This document shows, piece after piece, positions 23,237-35,120 of a stretch of DNA of 64,000 nt; position 1 is the first letter of the stretch, and each line of letters starts with the position of its first letter. The position numbers were made by a program, and so were the translations under genes. The stretch comes from Nymphaea colorata (Eukaryota; Streptophyta; Magnoliopsida; Nymphaeales; Nymphaeaceae): contig NC_045138.2 of assembly GCF_008831285.2 (NCBI RefSeq), positions 29,171,934 to 29,235,933 of the forward strand, in the 5' to 3' direction. Below the pieces are notes generated by a model. It saw nothing but the letters and a program-made list of their open reading frames with translations, was not told where the DNA came from and did not search any database.

Positions 23237-25882
23237 CTACCCTTTTATCTGATATAATCGGTTAAACCAAATTGAATGAAGAATCATATGAAATATGTCG
23301 TACTTGACAGGCTTTAGATGCCACAGGAAGTGTTTTTGAACTCTTTTCACCCCCGTCTGCAGCATAAGATACTTCTTCTCTGGGATTGACAACAATATTT
23401 CCTTCAACTTGGGAATGTCCTTCTCAGGCATAATGACTGAAAAAGCATCCCAATTTAGGACTTCAAAGAAAGGTGGAACGAAATTGTCTGATATAATTAC
23501 AGGAACACACTCATAGTATATTGCCTCAATGATCCGCGGACTGTTGACCTCGTAACCTCTAGGACAGATGCAGTACTTGCTAGATTTCATGTGTTCTATG
23601 TAGGAAAGTTTGCTTGCGACTCCACGGGGCATTGCTCCATAGATTTTCATGCCAGTATCTTTCTTCTCCCAGTGATTAAGCAAAATGGGTCTAAGATAAC
23701 CATGCATTCGTCCAGCAAAGAAGGCGAGGGTTGACCTTTGAGATGTAGGCTTACCTCCAACATCCCTCAGAGGATTTCGTCCAGAACGAATGTTCGTCTG
23801 TGGAAGAGAAACATCTTTACCCAACTTGAAGAAGCCTTGTGAGACATCTGCATTGCATATAGCTTTGATTGCATTCTTTCGAAGTTCACGGTGCAACTTT
23901 GTTTCAAATGGTCCCTGAGAATCTAGATGAATCAGAATGATATTTCAAGGAGAATTGCCTCAGGAGGTCAAGAGAAATAACAAGGCTATGTTCAACTGAG
24001 CGATAGGGAACAAAGTACATACCCAGTCATGGCAGGCAACAATAAAGTGATCAGCACCTCCAGTTCTATTCCAGAAACGATATTTTCTAGCCAGCATGTC
24101 AACGTAGTCTTTTAAGAATACAGCTAAAGGACTTACCCTATGTGAATTAGGTACATACAGTAACTCCCGCATCATGGAGGAACTGTAGGGCAAGTAAAAC
24201 ATGTGAGCTTTTCTTGGGTCCTTGACAACAAATCTTCTGTTCCCTTCCATCTGTTTCATAAACCATCCCTCAGAAGCATAAATGCCCCTGAAAAAGGGTT
24301 TGTGGAAAATGGGTTTGCTTCCTTCCTTATAGATATAAACCTTGAACATTTGCTCCATTAGTTCGTAGCTCCTGAAACAAGGACAACAAAGCCCTTATCA
24401 TCCACATGAAAAAGTCTAGATGCAACTAAATTTCTTTAGGGAAAATAACCATAGTTTCACAGCATACCCTTCGAGGCTTCGAGTATCAGCTATAGATAGG
24501 AGGAACTTCAAAGAAGAAAATTGCATGTTTAGTTCAACAGCATTTGCAGCGGAAATTTTTTCTAAATCACAATAGGTACCATGGTGCGTGATATTTGAAA
24601 TTCTAACAGCACACAACTGCGGTTTCGAATTAATGTACCATACTGCAGTAGTTAACTTATATTAGACAAAAAAAATCACATAGTTATCGTCTACTCTTTG
24701 CATACATGAGAAACATTGGTGGAAAACACTGCATAGATTGTCTAAGATTTTTCTAGACGCTCATTAGATGCGGTCATGGTTTCGAAATGTCAATGAGATA
24801 CAACTAAACATTCAGTTAATCTAGCGCTCTGCAAGTTTAACCGTATATAATTTCATCAGGCAAAGATCGAAAAACCAGAACCGCTTTAGCCATAACAAAT
24901 GATCCTAAGGCATGAAACTTCAGATATTTCAGTGTCGTGAATATTACATTCTGATGGCTATTCATTACCAAGAATTCATGATGTGAAAAACAATCGGGAA
25001 TTCTGAATAACCAACGCCAGTTGCAGACGAAGATGTTAGTCATGTACCTCTTGAACATGGAGACATTACGAAATACTGGCGCGTAAAGATCGCGATCGTT
25101 TCTTATCATAGGTGCATTTTGAATTTCTTTCCTTGCAGATAATAGCTCCTTGTCCCGTGGCGATGGCCACCGAGGTCTCTGCATAGGGAAAACCAAGTAT
25201 GAGGAATAGATTCATCACGACAGCATCACGCATGGACGTGGATTATGCTGTTGATCCATACCATAGAACCAGAAGGAATGCCATTCCAATCAACCCTGTA
25301 AACGCTCTCAGCAATCTTATTCCTCATCCAATGCTTTTGTCTCGGCTCATTGGTAATCACCAAACCACCATGTAAGGCATAGGAAGTGTTCGGTTCGGAG
25401 CCTAACTCTACCTTTCTCACCCCCATGGATGATGACAAAATGGGAACAACTGGGTTCACTAGCAAAGTTCCATTCGATTTTCCCACGACTTCGTCACTTT
25501 TAAAAGAAACGACTGGAGATGATTCAGCAGCCGGAAGAGTGGCTGCCCCTTTTCCATCTACATCCTTTCCTTCGTCTCTCTGTTCCTCTTGGATACCTCC
25601 ATCCATACTCACAACTTCAGTTTCCTCCACTTCATCGTTAGAAATAAATGTACGATTCGAGTTATCAGAATCACTGAGGTCGTTAATCTCGCCAAAATCC
25701 GTTACTTCAGGAGCAGAATATTCACTACTGGGAGTACCAATGTCCAGGGTTATAGGTACATGGGCTTTGCTGTCAGGAAACAAAGAGCAGAAAGTACTCA
25801 AATAAGAAATACTGCAAGATTGGAACACTAGCAGAAGTGTTCCCAAGATAACAATCACCAAAGTTAGCTTTCCGTGTTCCAT
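23237..25882 (-). CDS. Exostosin-family glycosyltransferase (GT47), complete four-exon gene
   Basis: Putative Golgi type II membrane glycosyltransferase of the plant exostosin family; members build pectic or hemicellulosic cell-wall polysaccharides. Exons on the minus strand: 25262-25882, 25048-25178, 24023-24371 and 23237-23914, all joined in frame at GT/AG introns, giving 592 residues. Residues 5-22 are the membrane anchor. An acidic, Ser-rich stem runs to about 205. Then come LYAPVFRNVSMFKR-SYELME, MFKVYIYKEG, and RFWNRTGGADHFIVACHDW (ending at 367). The late domain has SSKYCICPRGYEVNSPR with ECVPVIISDNFVPPF at about 478-515, the hallmark of GT47. Length and domain order match Arabidopsis relatives of this subgroup. 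I start at the ATG at 25882; the frame extends upstream only through TTG. The exact acceptor and donor sugars cannot be told. Confidence 0.93.
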
Positions 25883-27164
25883 TATGGGTGCTTCCTTGTC
25901 ATCTGTACAGCAACCTCCACGCAGCAAACAACCCCAAAACCTTTCCTAGAAGAGGGGAAAACGATACCCCATAAGAAATCTTCCTATAATACTGCAAAAA
26001 GCAATCATGATCACAAAAAACCAAAAAGAACAAAATGCACAGATACCCACTTCCTAAAACAGTAAAGCGTGAGACAACTAGAAAGAGAACGCGAAGAACA
26101 AACCTAAAAAGAAATCAGGGCTGCAATGCAAACTGAATCACTCCAACCACTACAAAGAGCAAAGACACTGAAAATGAGGATTTAAAGATACTCATTTCAG
26201 GAAAATTGTGGACGATATCCGCTACAGATGCAGAGTGAAGAGCGACCAAAGCTGCTTCCTTTAGATATTCTCGAACCCCAAGTATGCTCACCAAGAATGT
26301 GTCGACTTGCTTGCTTCAGAGTTCAGACCCCTACAACTGGTTCTCATAAAGAACATTGGGAAAGGATCGTGTTAACTTTTTGAACACCAAATTTTCAGTT
26401 TAAGTACTACTGTTTGCCCACACTAGTGGCCGTCTCTTTGTTCCACAACTCAAAGCTAAAATTGAACGCAGAAATTATCAACTTACGAAACCTCCACAGA
26501 GAGTATATGAAAAAACTAACTTTGACACAAGCAGAAGTATCAAACCTTTTCGAATGGATATAGTTCTCAATTCATATCAACCTTCAAGGTCACTCCCTGG
26601 GATCAATGCCTAGTAATCACTCCATTTGATCAGGCGTCCGGTAAAACTCGCTCCATCTTACTTTTTCCCTTGATTGTTATTTGGTGCAAAAAGTTACTCC
26701 AATACCATCTATCAACGTGTGAGGAAACTAACTTTTTCATCTATTAAAGCGTCGCTTTCGGTTTATTGACCAGCTGGAATAAAGGAAATAACTGCTGATG
26801 GGACTCCAAAGTCTCCAATAGCAAGAGGATGGCCTTAGTGGTCATGAGATAAATGACCACAAGTGAAGGCGCAAGGAAACTGGTGGAGCAGTCCTTTTTA
26901 AATGGAATATTAATAAACAATGTATTTACGTATGTTAAAACATTTTAATACAAAAATAATCAAGGGTTTTTGAAAAGCAAAACACTGTGCTTTCAAAACA
27001 CACGTTTATCGAAAACATATTTCAACAACGCCGTGCTCTTATTTCAAGAAATGTATCTGTCCTTATACTTTGTCGTTGTTTTTACATTCAAAAAATAAAA
27101 ATTAGCACCATGCTTTGTGAAATAAGATGACAATGTTCTTGAAACATGTGGGTTAAGGCTAGGT
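25883..27164. promoter_or_regulatory. Upstream region of the exostosin gene and junction to unit 2
   Basis: The minus-strand 5' flank of the exostosin gene, expected to hold its leader and promoter. I could not place a convincing TATA box. The DNA from about 26900 is AT-rich and ends at the start of duplicated block A copy 2. No gene seen. Confidence 0.4.
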
Positions 27165-29692
27165 GTTCTAATGACACAATATTTTTCATACTAATACTTT
27201 CTTACCGTTTGATTTGCCTCCTTAGATACTTAAATTATTACAAACTCAAGAATTTCAAGCTAAAGAATGTTAGGATCGAGATTACAGGTTTGGTCATATG
27301 AAAATTAATTGGATTCGACCGGACGGAAGGCCCCGCAACACAGGGCAGTGACTGCATAAGTCAGAATCCTTTTTTGTCCTTTTTCCAGTCAAGCTGAGAA
27401 AAAAGGAATTAAAAATTTCACGGCTTATCCAGATATGGCGTCTTCTTGTCTAAAAAATTATCCAAATAGTAACGTCATCTGGGAACTTCAACATAATTGC
27501 TGAACGGCATCTTTTCGGTAAAAACTTTTCCAAGAATTTTCCCTTCCAAAAAACAATGTGAGAGGCTTCTTTTGGAGCACGGATTCAGGAGGAAGGGGCA
27601 TTTGAATTTTTTAAGTTGCATCGTTTTTCTAGTGTTTTTAGAATCGAAACCTTTTTAAAGTACTGCCAAGTTGGGATTTCAAATTCAATCATTTCCCAAA
27701 AGAATTAGAAAAACAAAAAGTTTGAGCACTTTTGTGGAAAAGCAAGCATTAGAAATCAAAATTTGTAGAAAATTGAAGACTCAAATGGTTGAGAATCAGT
27801 TGATAATCTGGTCAACACTTAAAAATTACAGAAACTGGGACGGTGCTCTCTTATGAGGGGGATTGGTAGGCCGTCGGTTCTTACTAATAAGATTTTTTAA
27901 TATTATTTTTGTTTTTTATATATTATTATAATATTTTATCACAATTAATTATATTTATATATTATTTTATATTAAATATATATATTTTTCAATTTTAACG
28001 GGGTAGAACCCGAGTTTAGGGTTTAAGTGTCGGGCCAGTCTGACTCCACATCGAGTTGGGCCAAGCTGATGCCCAGGCTTGCCTATATTCTATTTGGAAA
28101 AAGGCAAAAGTTTTTTAAATAATTTTTTTTTTGGTGTGCTAAATAGAGATCTCAAGGAATTTGATTAAAATCCTATATCTGTCCAAAATGATTCAGAAAA
28201 TAGGAAAATTTTTTAATACATCCAATTAAAAAAACAACTGGATTAGAAATCAAATAACAACATTTCATCGATTTAGAGATTTCGTTCTAAATAAATATCC
28301 AATAGAAGAGAAAAAAGTGTTGAAGATTCTGTCTTGACACTTTTTTTCTCATTGTTTTATCTCAGCCATGCATAATAAAAGAAGACCGAATATTAAGAAT
28401 GTTCTTTTATCCGTTTAGCATCTGCATCTGAGTATCTAGCACTTGCCAGTTTTTTTTCTTTTTTGGTTCTTTCTCTTTATTTATTTACATATACAGTTTA
28501 ACCATTTAAATAAAGACAAAAAAAAAAAAAACAGCGTGATGCCAAATCAAGATGACGATATCTGACGAACAAAGATTCTGGTTCCGCGGTAGTGAATGTA
28601 AGACTTTATAAATTGATAAAAAATCAAGATTTGAATACAAGACGTGTAACTCTTTGCATAAGCAAGCTGGTAGAGCCCTTCTATTGCAAATTGACTAAAA
28701 AATTACTATTCAATTCAATTCTTATTAAAAAACAAGTCTTCACAAACAAGTAGTAAAGAGGTGGAAGGTCGATCTTAATCGCTTTCCACAATCTTCAATC
28801 GCCTTTTAATTGCTGGCACGAAGAAGCTTCCCAATTTGCCTCGTAGACTTGTTACATTATTAAAAGCAGTTTCTTGGAAACATGGCAACTTAGTCTCTAT
28901 CTTCATTCATTCGTGTCGCTGTTAATTTTCTACACTGCCTTCTTGTATGTTTCCCTTCTAGTTTCCAGGATGCTTCAAAACAGCTTCATATCAATTACAT
29001 CATGCATCCGTCTGCCTAAGTTTTTTAGTATATTATATGATAAAAGTATATTGGCAGGACTTAGAGTCACTTCTATTTCTCATCTCTTCTAAAAATAATA
29101 TTGGCAAGACTTATAGAGTCACTTCTATTTCTTCTTCCAATTGGTACTAAAAACAATTGAAAATTCAAATACATTCTTTTCGTTGTTAAACAAAAAAGCA
29201 AACATGTATTTAGCCTTTAAGTTGGCCTCTCATATTTTCACCAAATCTTTGCTATTTTTTTTTTTGTTGCAAGAGCCGATTATAGTTTTAACAGAAACTA
29301 AAATATAAATTTTCAAAGTCTTTATGTAAGCTAAACTAAAATTTAAAAATTTTAGTTTATCCAGTCTTCACCAATGACAATATTTTCATTAATTGCTGGT
29401 TATATTAATAACTGACCTACTTTCTCTCCAGAACCAGCCGCAAGATCTGTACTTTTCTATCTACTCTAGTCCCCTTTTGTAAAACTGAGTCATGCTGTTC
29501 ATGGAGCTCAATGAATCTAAAGTTAGCGGAAAATAAGTTTTTTTTCCGATGGGCATTTTGAATTATTGAAAAGGAAGAAAGGAGACTTCTGCAGGGTAAT
29601 TGGGAAGAAACTACGAATCATTGACTGAGCCACCAACTTAAATATGTCATGGAGATCTCTCAAAGGCTATTAGAGGGAGGTGCAGGATCAGT
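27165..29692. repeat. Duplicated block A, copy 2
   Basis: Matches 1-2727 in order and content, including the poly-T and poly-A runs, the GCTGGCACGAAGAAGC stretch and the region just upstream of ATL. It carries numerous substitutions and small indels, so the duplication is not recent. Confidence 0.85.
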
Positions 29693-30149
29693 TTGCAACC
29701 GAACCCCAAAAAAATTCTTCAGAGATTGCGTTTATCTCCTCTGATTCTTCTCTTCATCCTACCATTTTCTCTGGCAGAAGAGGAGACACCAACTTCCGCT
29801 AAAATCTCTGGCTACTTCGTCGTGTTCTTCTTGCATCTTGGTGCGGTTCTTCTCAAGTACAGACTGCGAAATTGCAGAGGCAGGGGTAGCAGCAGAGACA
29901 ACAACCGCAACATCGTCAATGTCGAAGTTGGTGATCTTCAAGGGCTCTTTGTTGGGACTCCCCAACAATCATCTGGTGGAGTTGACAGGAACCTCTTCAA
30001 TTCACTGCCAGTTTTCGAGTTTGCAGCCCTCACTGAATCGAGCATAGGCTTGGAATGTGTGATTTGCATTGGCAGATTTGAAGGCAAAGATTCGCTTCAC
30101 TTGCTTCCAAAGTGCAGACACGCTTTTCACAGAGAGTGCATGGACAAAT
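29693..30149 (+). pseudogene. ATL RING-H2 pseudogene, copy 2 (start lost, RING cut)
   Basis: Close copy of 2728-3180. The signal peptide, transmembrane segment and GLD-like region are readable and the frame stays open. The ATG of the intact gene is TTG here (29726-29728), so no initiator remains at the right place. The RING begins CVIC, keeps KCRHAFH and HREC, then is replaced after residues MDK by unrelated DNA at 30150. The Trp and the last Cys-x2-Cys pair are missing. The frame runs on into the insertion to a stop at 30292 by chance. Unable to form the second zinc site, so not an active E3. Confidence 0.9.
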
Positions 30150-30845
30150 TGTTGGGATTTACTCATCTGAATAGTCTTATGTCGATTGGGGTCCATATCT
30201 GTTTCAGACCCTTAAGTATAAATACAAGACTCGTGTCTTGTGATGGTGTGAGACACATTCAGTTTTACCGTTTGGGTAATCGGTCTCCTTAGTCATACGT
30301 GAATTGCCTGTCCCCATCACTTGGCTGATATGGCTGAGGAGAAAAACTCATTGCCGCCGCCGCCGCTACCTGCTCCAGGCAACGACTTTATGGGGATTGT
30401 AGCTGTTCTTCCAACAGCCGCCGACATTTAGTCGGCGGTCACCTCTACAGGTTTTACTTTCGCTCTATGAAACACATGAATCTATGAATGTATTCGATTT
30501 CTGCATTCTTGTTTATGCGCTACATTGATTTCACACCACGCTTCCGCTGCGCCCTGCCTTCGGTTTTTGAAGGAAGGGCAGCGAGGGACGATGGCGGGAG
30601 AAAAGGGGCTTCGCCCACCTCTGTCCGGCCACATCCAACCTCGCCGGGGAGTCCACCGTCATCGGACGGCATTGTGCGACGAACTGATGCACACCCTCAG
30701 CCTGCCAGTGGCTTCTGGCCGCCGCTTCAGCCGCCCATTCAAGCAAAGGGGGCGGAAATCAGAAAAGGGGCAAAATCTGAAAAATAAGGGCACTGCGAGA
30801 AGGCGACGACCGGTCATAGGGCTGCCAGTGACTTAGCTGTCGACG
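30150..30845. mobile_element. Unclassified insertion in the ATL copy, LTR-like left edge, GC-rich right part
   Basis: The insertion starts TGTTGGGATT, as many copia LTRs do, and has a TATAAATA box 40-50 bp on (30208-30215), so the left 350 bp may be an LTR or LTR fragment. The rest (30330-30840) is GC-rich with Pro- and Ala-rich open frames, for example from the ATG at 30333 (AEEKNSLPPPPLPAPG). No matching target duplication or second LTR is seen, and the ATL 3' end does not resume on the far side. Insertion was probably followed by a deletion. Confidence 0.4.
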
Positions 30846-31115
30846 GACGGATCAATATTTGAAAGGAATTTTCTGTAGTGTGTTGCACTCAATTAAAACT
30901 CAGTTACAAGAAAGAAGGTTGCATTAAGACTCAACCAGTTCAATGAATGGGACATACTGCTAGCTAGACATGATTAGGCTTGATCGGAGTTTAAGACTGG
31001 TTATAGATGTCAATTAATTCAGTCAATATCATTGACCAATCACTATCTAAATTCATTAATGCAGAGAGAACTAAATTGATTGTGAAAATAGGGTGTGACA
31101 CTTTACCCAATTTCA
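30846..31115. repeat. Duplicated block D, copy 2
   Basis: Nearly identical to 13035-13300; both end at the same TTTACCCAATTTCA junction, after which they differ. No coding content seen. Confidence 0.75.
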
Positions 31116-31118
31116 AAA

Positions 31119-31890
31119 AGGAGGTCCTCGCAAAAGGGGATGATCCGATATTGATAGCACCAATTAAAAAAAAAAAAGTATCAGGATCGTCTCCATCATT
31201 TGCCTAATTAGCTAAGTTTTATCGGATCACCCCCTTTGAGGTTCTCACAAAAGGGGACCGGACACCCTATACTCCTCCTGATTATAAAATATCTTAAAAA
31301 CAAAGATGAGCAAAGCAGCATATTCGCACCTTTTCTTTCATTAGGGTTGCTTTAATTACCTGCCAAAATCTTATTGAAAAATTTGAGAGATCATTCAAGT
31401 GATCATGCAAAGTCCCACCAACAGATGCACTAGTCTGTTGAACACCAACACCATAGGATATACCGAATGCACCAATGGCAGCCTATGATTAGTAAGATAC
31501 CTCACACTTTTTGGTCTTGCACAAATATGATTGCATTGTGGTAACTCATGAGAAAAAAAAAATGTAAGAAAAACTTAAAAACAATTGTATTCATAGGAAA
31601 AGCCCCACTGAAGTTTTAATTATAATATATATAATTATATTTGGCTTACATTCCTACCTATCAGATCACCACCTGACACGAGTTGCCCACAAAAATGTAA
31701 GCCAAATGCATGTCTTCGACCTTTCCAGCTTCCCCATAACATGCAAGTCAAATATATATTATAAAAAATGTAATATAAAAAAAGAGGGTGATCCGATAAA
31801 ACTTCAGATCACCACCTGGCTCTTCAAAAATGTAAGCCAAATATAAATATATATATTATAAAAAAAGGGGGTGATCGATAAAACTTCCTC
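31119..31890. repeat. Cluster of small inverted repeats sharing TGATCCGATAAAACT ends
   Basis: The motif GGTGATCCGATAAAACTT or its reverse complement occurs near 31212-31232, 31787-31805 and 31865-31884, with decayed versions near 31137-31148 and 31660. Between them AAAATGTAAGCCAAAT recurs in both orientations. This looks like nested or tandem insertions of one small MITE family. Confidence 0.5.
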
Positions 31891-32113
31891 CCATATCTCT
31901 CTCTCTGCAGTTAGGCATGAATGGTCCACCGCTATACCGCTATTATATGGATTGAACTTTAAAATTCACAATTAAATCGAATTTGAAATCCACTTTTAAA
32001 TCCACAACCGAATATAGTCGGAAATTAAATAGCGAGTTCACTAAACTTCCTCTTACAACATAGCCCTACAAGTTGGTGCAACAAGTCGAAATGTTGGTTG
32101 GCAGGTGGTCAAA

Positions 32114-32710
32114 TTTTCTTTTTAATTTTTTAAGATGTCAATTATATATACTATAAAAAGAAGGTCATAGACATAAAAGTTGAAGTGTGACAAGGTAGCA
32201 CTCAAAAGCACTAAATTGAATCATAAGAAGACTAGTGGTAGAGTAAATGCTTCAAATTTCTAATTTTCTTTTTATGTTTTTAAGATGCCAATTATATATA
32301 CTATGAAAAGAAGGTCATAGACATAAAAATTGAAGTGTGACAAGGTAGCACTCAGAAGCACTAAATTGAACCCAAGACCAGTGGTAGAGTAAATGCTTCA
32401 AATTTCTAATTTTCTTTTTAAGTTTTTAAGATGCCAATTATATATACTATAAAAAGAAGGCCATAGACATAAAAGTTGAAGTGTGACAAGGTGGCACTCT
32501 GAAGCACTAAATTGAACCCTAAGAAGACGAGTGGTAGAGTAAATGCTTCAAATTTCTAATTTTTTTTTTAAGTTTTTAAGATGCCAATTATATATATTAT
32601 AAAAAGAAGGTCATAGACATATAAGTTAAAGTGTGACAAGGTAGCACTCAGAAGTACTAAATTGAACCCTAAGAAGACGAATGGTATTGTAAATGCTTCA
32701 AATTTCTAAT
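32114..32710. repeat. Minisatellite, 149-bp unit, four copies
   Basis: Units start near 32114, 32264, 32410 and 32560 (150, 146, 150 and 151 bp). Each carries AAGATGCCAATTATATATAC, GAAGGTCATAGACAT, GTGTGACAAGGTAGCACTC and AGTAAATGCTTCAAATTTC. The copies differ by scattered substitutions. No coding potential seen. Confidence 0.92.
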
Positions 32711-32784
32711 TGAGTGATAGTAGCGAAAAATATGTTATACTTGTGACAGACATCTCAAGTATATAATATGGTTTAATCATCGGT

Positions 32785-32955
32785 GGAGTCAGGATTTTTT
32801 CTTGAAGAGGGCCAAATTATGATTTCCAAATTATAATACGGATCAAGATAATTTTTTCAGAATTTTTATATAAAATAAATATATATTTTTTAAAATTTAC
32901 ATGTAAATTTAACAAAAAAAAAATTGAGGGCGGAAAGCCCTTCCCACCCCTGTAC
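32785..32955. mobile_element. hAT-type MITE fragment
   Basis: T-rich start after GTGGAGTCAGGA, then GAGGGCCAAATTATGATTTC, an AT-rich body, and a right end of GAGGGCGGAAAGCCC...CCCACCCCTG. This is the common plant hAT MITE design. The target duplication was not resolved. Related pieces lie at 2262-2400, 29250-29370, 39917-39960, 53246-53460 and 59527-59570. Confidence 0.5.
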
Positions 32956-33390
32956 GTAACCAAACACCTCCCTGTATTTTCACCTTCATCGCAAAATGCG
33001 GCTTGATAAGATTACCCCCTTACTTTTCTAATTCTAGTTCTCTTTCTGTCACTTTCTCTCAACTTGGTCTTAATTTCGTGACAAACGAGAACACCACAAG
33101 TTCGTGGAAAATTAAGTCAAACGGAAAAACTGATAGCCCATTTTCTCATGAAAAAAAACGGTTTGTCATTTTTCTTTGTTTGGACAATTTGAATGATTAA
33201 ATCTTTTATCTGGAAATGGAAAGAAGGGATTAATAATAATGCACAATGAAAGTTTCTATTGCGTGAAAAAAGTGGCAGAGATGTTGACAGCGTTGTGGTG
33301 ACGACAGCATTATGTAAAAACTATCATTAGGAAGGAAGTAAAGATTAACTCTTCTTTTTAAGGAAAAGAAAAAGGGGGACAGTATACTGT

Positions 33391-34792
33391 AGGGGCGTTT
33401 GATTGCCCCGCTCAACTCATTTTTTTTTTTTGAAAAAATGGTACGGCGGTGAAATTCACCCGGCCAAACTAAAACTGCATCAAACGTGGTGAAATTCACC
33501 CCGTTTAACGCAAAATGGGAGCGTCGCCTTCTCACTGTCCAGAGGCCGCTCCTACCGTCGCCGCTCCGCTCCTCTGCCAGTGATCTTTCCCCCTTTCTCT
33601 CTTGCTCTATGATGCCCTCGTCTTCTCCCAAATCAGTGCCCTAATCACCGTCGCATAGAAATCGCTTCTCGCTCCCAGGTTCTATGGCATCTCCATTTCT
33701 CTCTTTCTCCTTTTCTCTCTTGCTCTCTGATGCCCTCCTTTTCTCCCTATCTCTATTGCCCTAATATATTCTTTTCTGGCATCTCACCGGCAGGGAAGAC
33801 AGGGCAGCATCCGCCAACGCCACGGTCGCCGCTCCTCCGATCCGCCGTCGTTGTTGCTATTGCCCTCGTATTCTCAACTTCTGGTATTTCTCAAATCTCC
33901 TTTGTTGCGATTTTAGCAGAGCATAGAAGGCTGGCCTCCCTCGTTTCACCTTACATCAACAGAGTCTTAAATCCCCTTCTGTTTTGGGCACATTCTTCTT
34001 TTTATTTGGATTTTCGTTTGCATTCCGTTTTATTTATGACTGATTGAACAACTTTCTTGCTTACGACTGATTTTAGCAGAGCATAGATTTTCGTTTCACC
34101 TCCATTGTTCTTTGTTACGACTGATTGAGTTACTCATGCCCTTAAATATTGAAATTTCTTTATTAGCTTATTTGTTTTGTATTTTTGGCCCATCCTCTGT
34201 TTATTAGCTTCTGTGGACTAACTGGATCCTTCAATAGAGATGACAATATAACTGTCATAGAATGTATAACTGTCATAGAATGCCCCTGCTTAAAAGTGCT
34301 GAAATTGATGGATTATTATTGCAAAATAACGAGGAAAACACAAAGGTCTTCAGTAGATTTGGTTAGCCATAAGGAACTCTCGATTTAGTTATCTAATTTA
34401 CATTTTACTATTAATTGATGAAGATTCCATCTTTTGCTATAAGCATGTACGCGAGGGGGAAGTTGAAACACCTACAAGCATCTCTCCTTAGAAAAAAGGA
34501 ACTTTAGGTCTCCTTAGTTACACGTGTATGAGTTTATTCCCGTAACATGGTAGTATCATTTTACCTTTGGATAGTTATTCCTGTAGTTCAAACATGGTTA
34601 AATTCACCTGGTAAAATTCTTCATTGTGCATCAAACATAGTTAAAATTATCAGGTTAAATTCTTCTTATGCATCAAACATGACCTCAAATAGGAAGAGAG
34701 TTAAATTTCATCCTGTTTTTTTTTTTTAGAAAAATTTATCGTGGTAATTTACCACGTTAAATTCTTCCCTGTGCGTCAATCGCACCCTTATG
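33391..34792. mobile_element. Possible terminal-inverted-repeat element carrying exon-like GC-rich DNA
   Basis: The left end GGGGCGTTTGATTGCCC and the reverse complement of the right end (AGGGTGCGATTGACGC) are similar. GTGAAATTCACC, TGCATCAAAC and GGTTAAATTC motifs recur just inside both ends. The middle (33510-33960) is GC-rich and resembles a plant leader and first exon, with a partial direct repeat (TCTCTTGCTCTATGATGCCC at 33599 and a near copy at 33716). No clean target duplication was found, so two separate MITEs around a gene relic is an alternative. Confidence 0.38.
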
Positions 34793-34865
34793 GATGAGCC
34801 AGTGGAGATTATTTTTATAATTATCTGCTGCCGTAAACTATCATTTGATATTAAAACAGCACAAT

Positions 34866-35120
34866 TTATTTGTTCAAGTGGTAATACCATTTGCATGGCC
34901 AGTAGAAGGAGAAAAATAATAAGAAAAACATATGAAAAAGAAGTACAACAAGCAAAAAAATGAAACAACAGAGAGAGTTGAGACCGGGAACCGGGTCTGG
35001 GTTCTTGTGGTTACCCGCTCGCAGTGTATGATTGGAGGAGCTGGACACATGGCCGCCGTTGAAACCCCCTTGTCCCGATTTGGATCCTCCTGCATGGCCC
35101 CCTACACATAATGGCTTCAT
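34866..35120 (-). CDS. Small hypothetical protein with C-terminal hydrophobic tail
   Basis: Open frame of 84 codons from the ATG at 35120. The first part is Gly/Ser/His-rich (GGHAGGSKSGQGGFNGGHV), then RAGNHKNPDPVPGLN, then a long hydrophobic stretch (CCFIFLLVVLLF and on) that could be a membrane anchor. The GC content of the first half is above its surroundings. An AG acceptor lies right before the Gly-rich part, so it could be an exon instead of a whole gene. No family recognised and no second copy in the window; it may not be real. Confidence 0.25.
   Translation of the reverse strand: MKPLCVGGHAGGSKSGQGGFNGGHVSSSSNHTLRAGNHKNPDPVPGLNSLCCFIFLLVVLLFHMFFLLFFSFYWPCKWYYHLNK

Noticed and set aside
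25386-25831. Plus-strand frames over the exostosin first exon
   Set aside because: They are antisense shadows of a well-supported spliced gene.
22289-32710. CRISPR-like reading of the tandem repeats at 22.3 and 32.1 kb
   Set aside because: The units are head-to-tail without unique spacers, and this is a plant genome.
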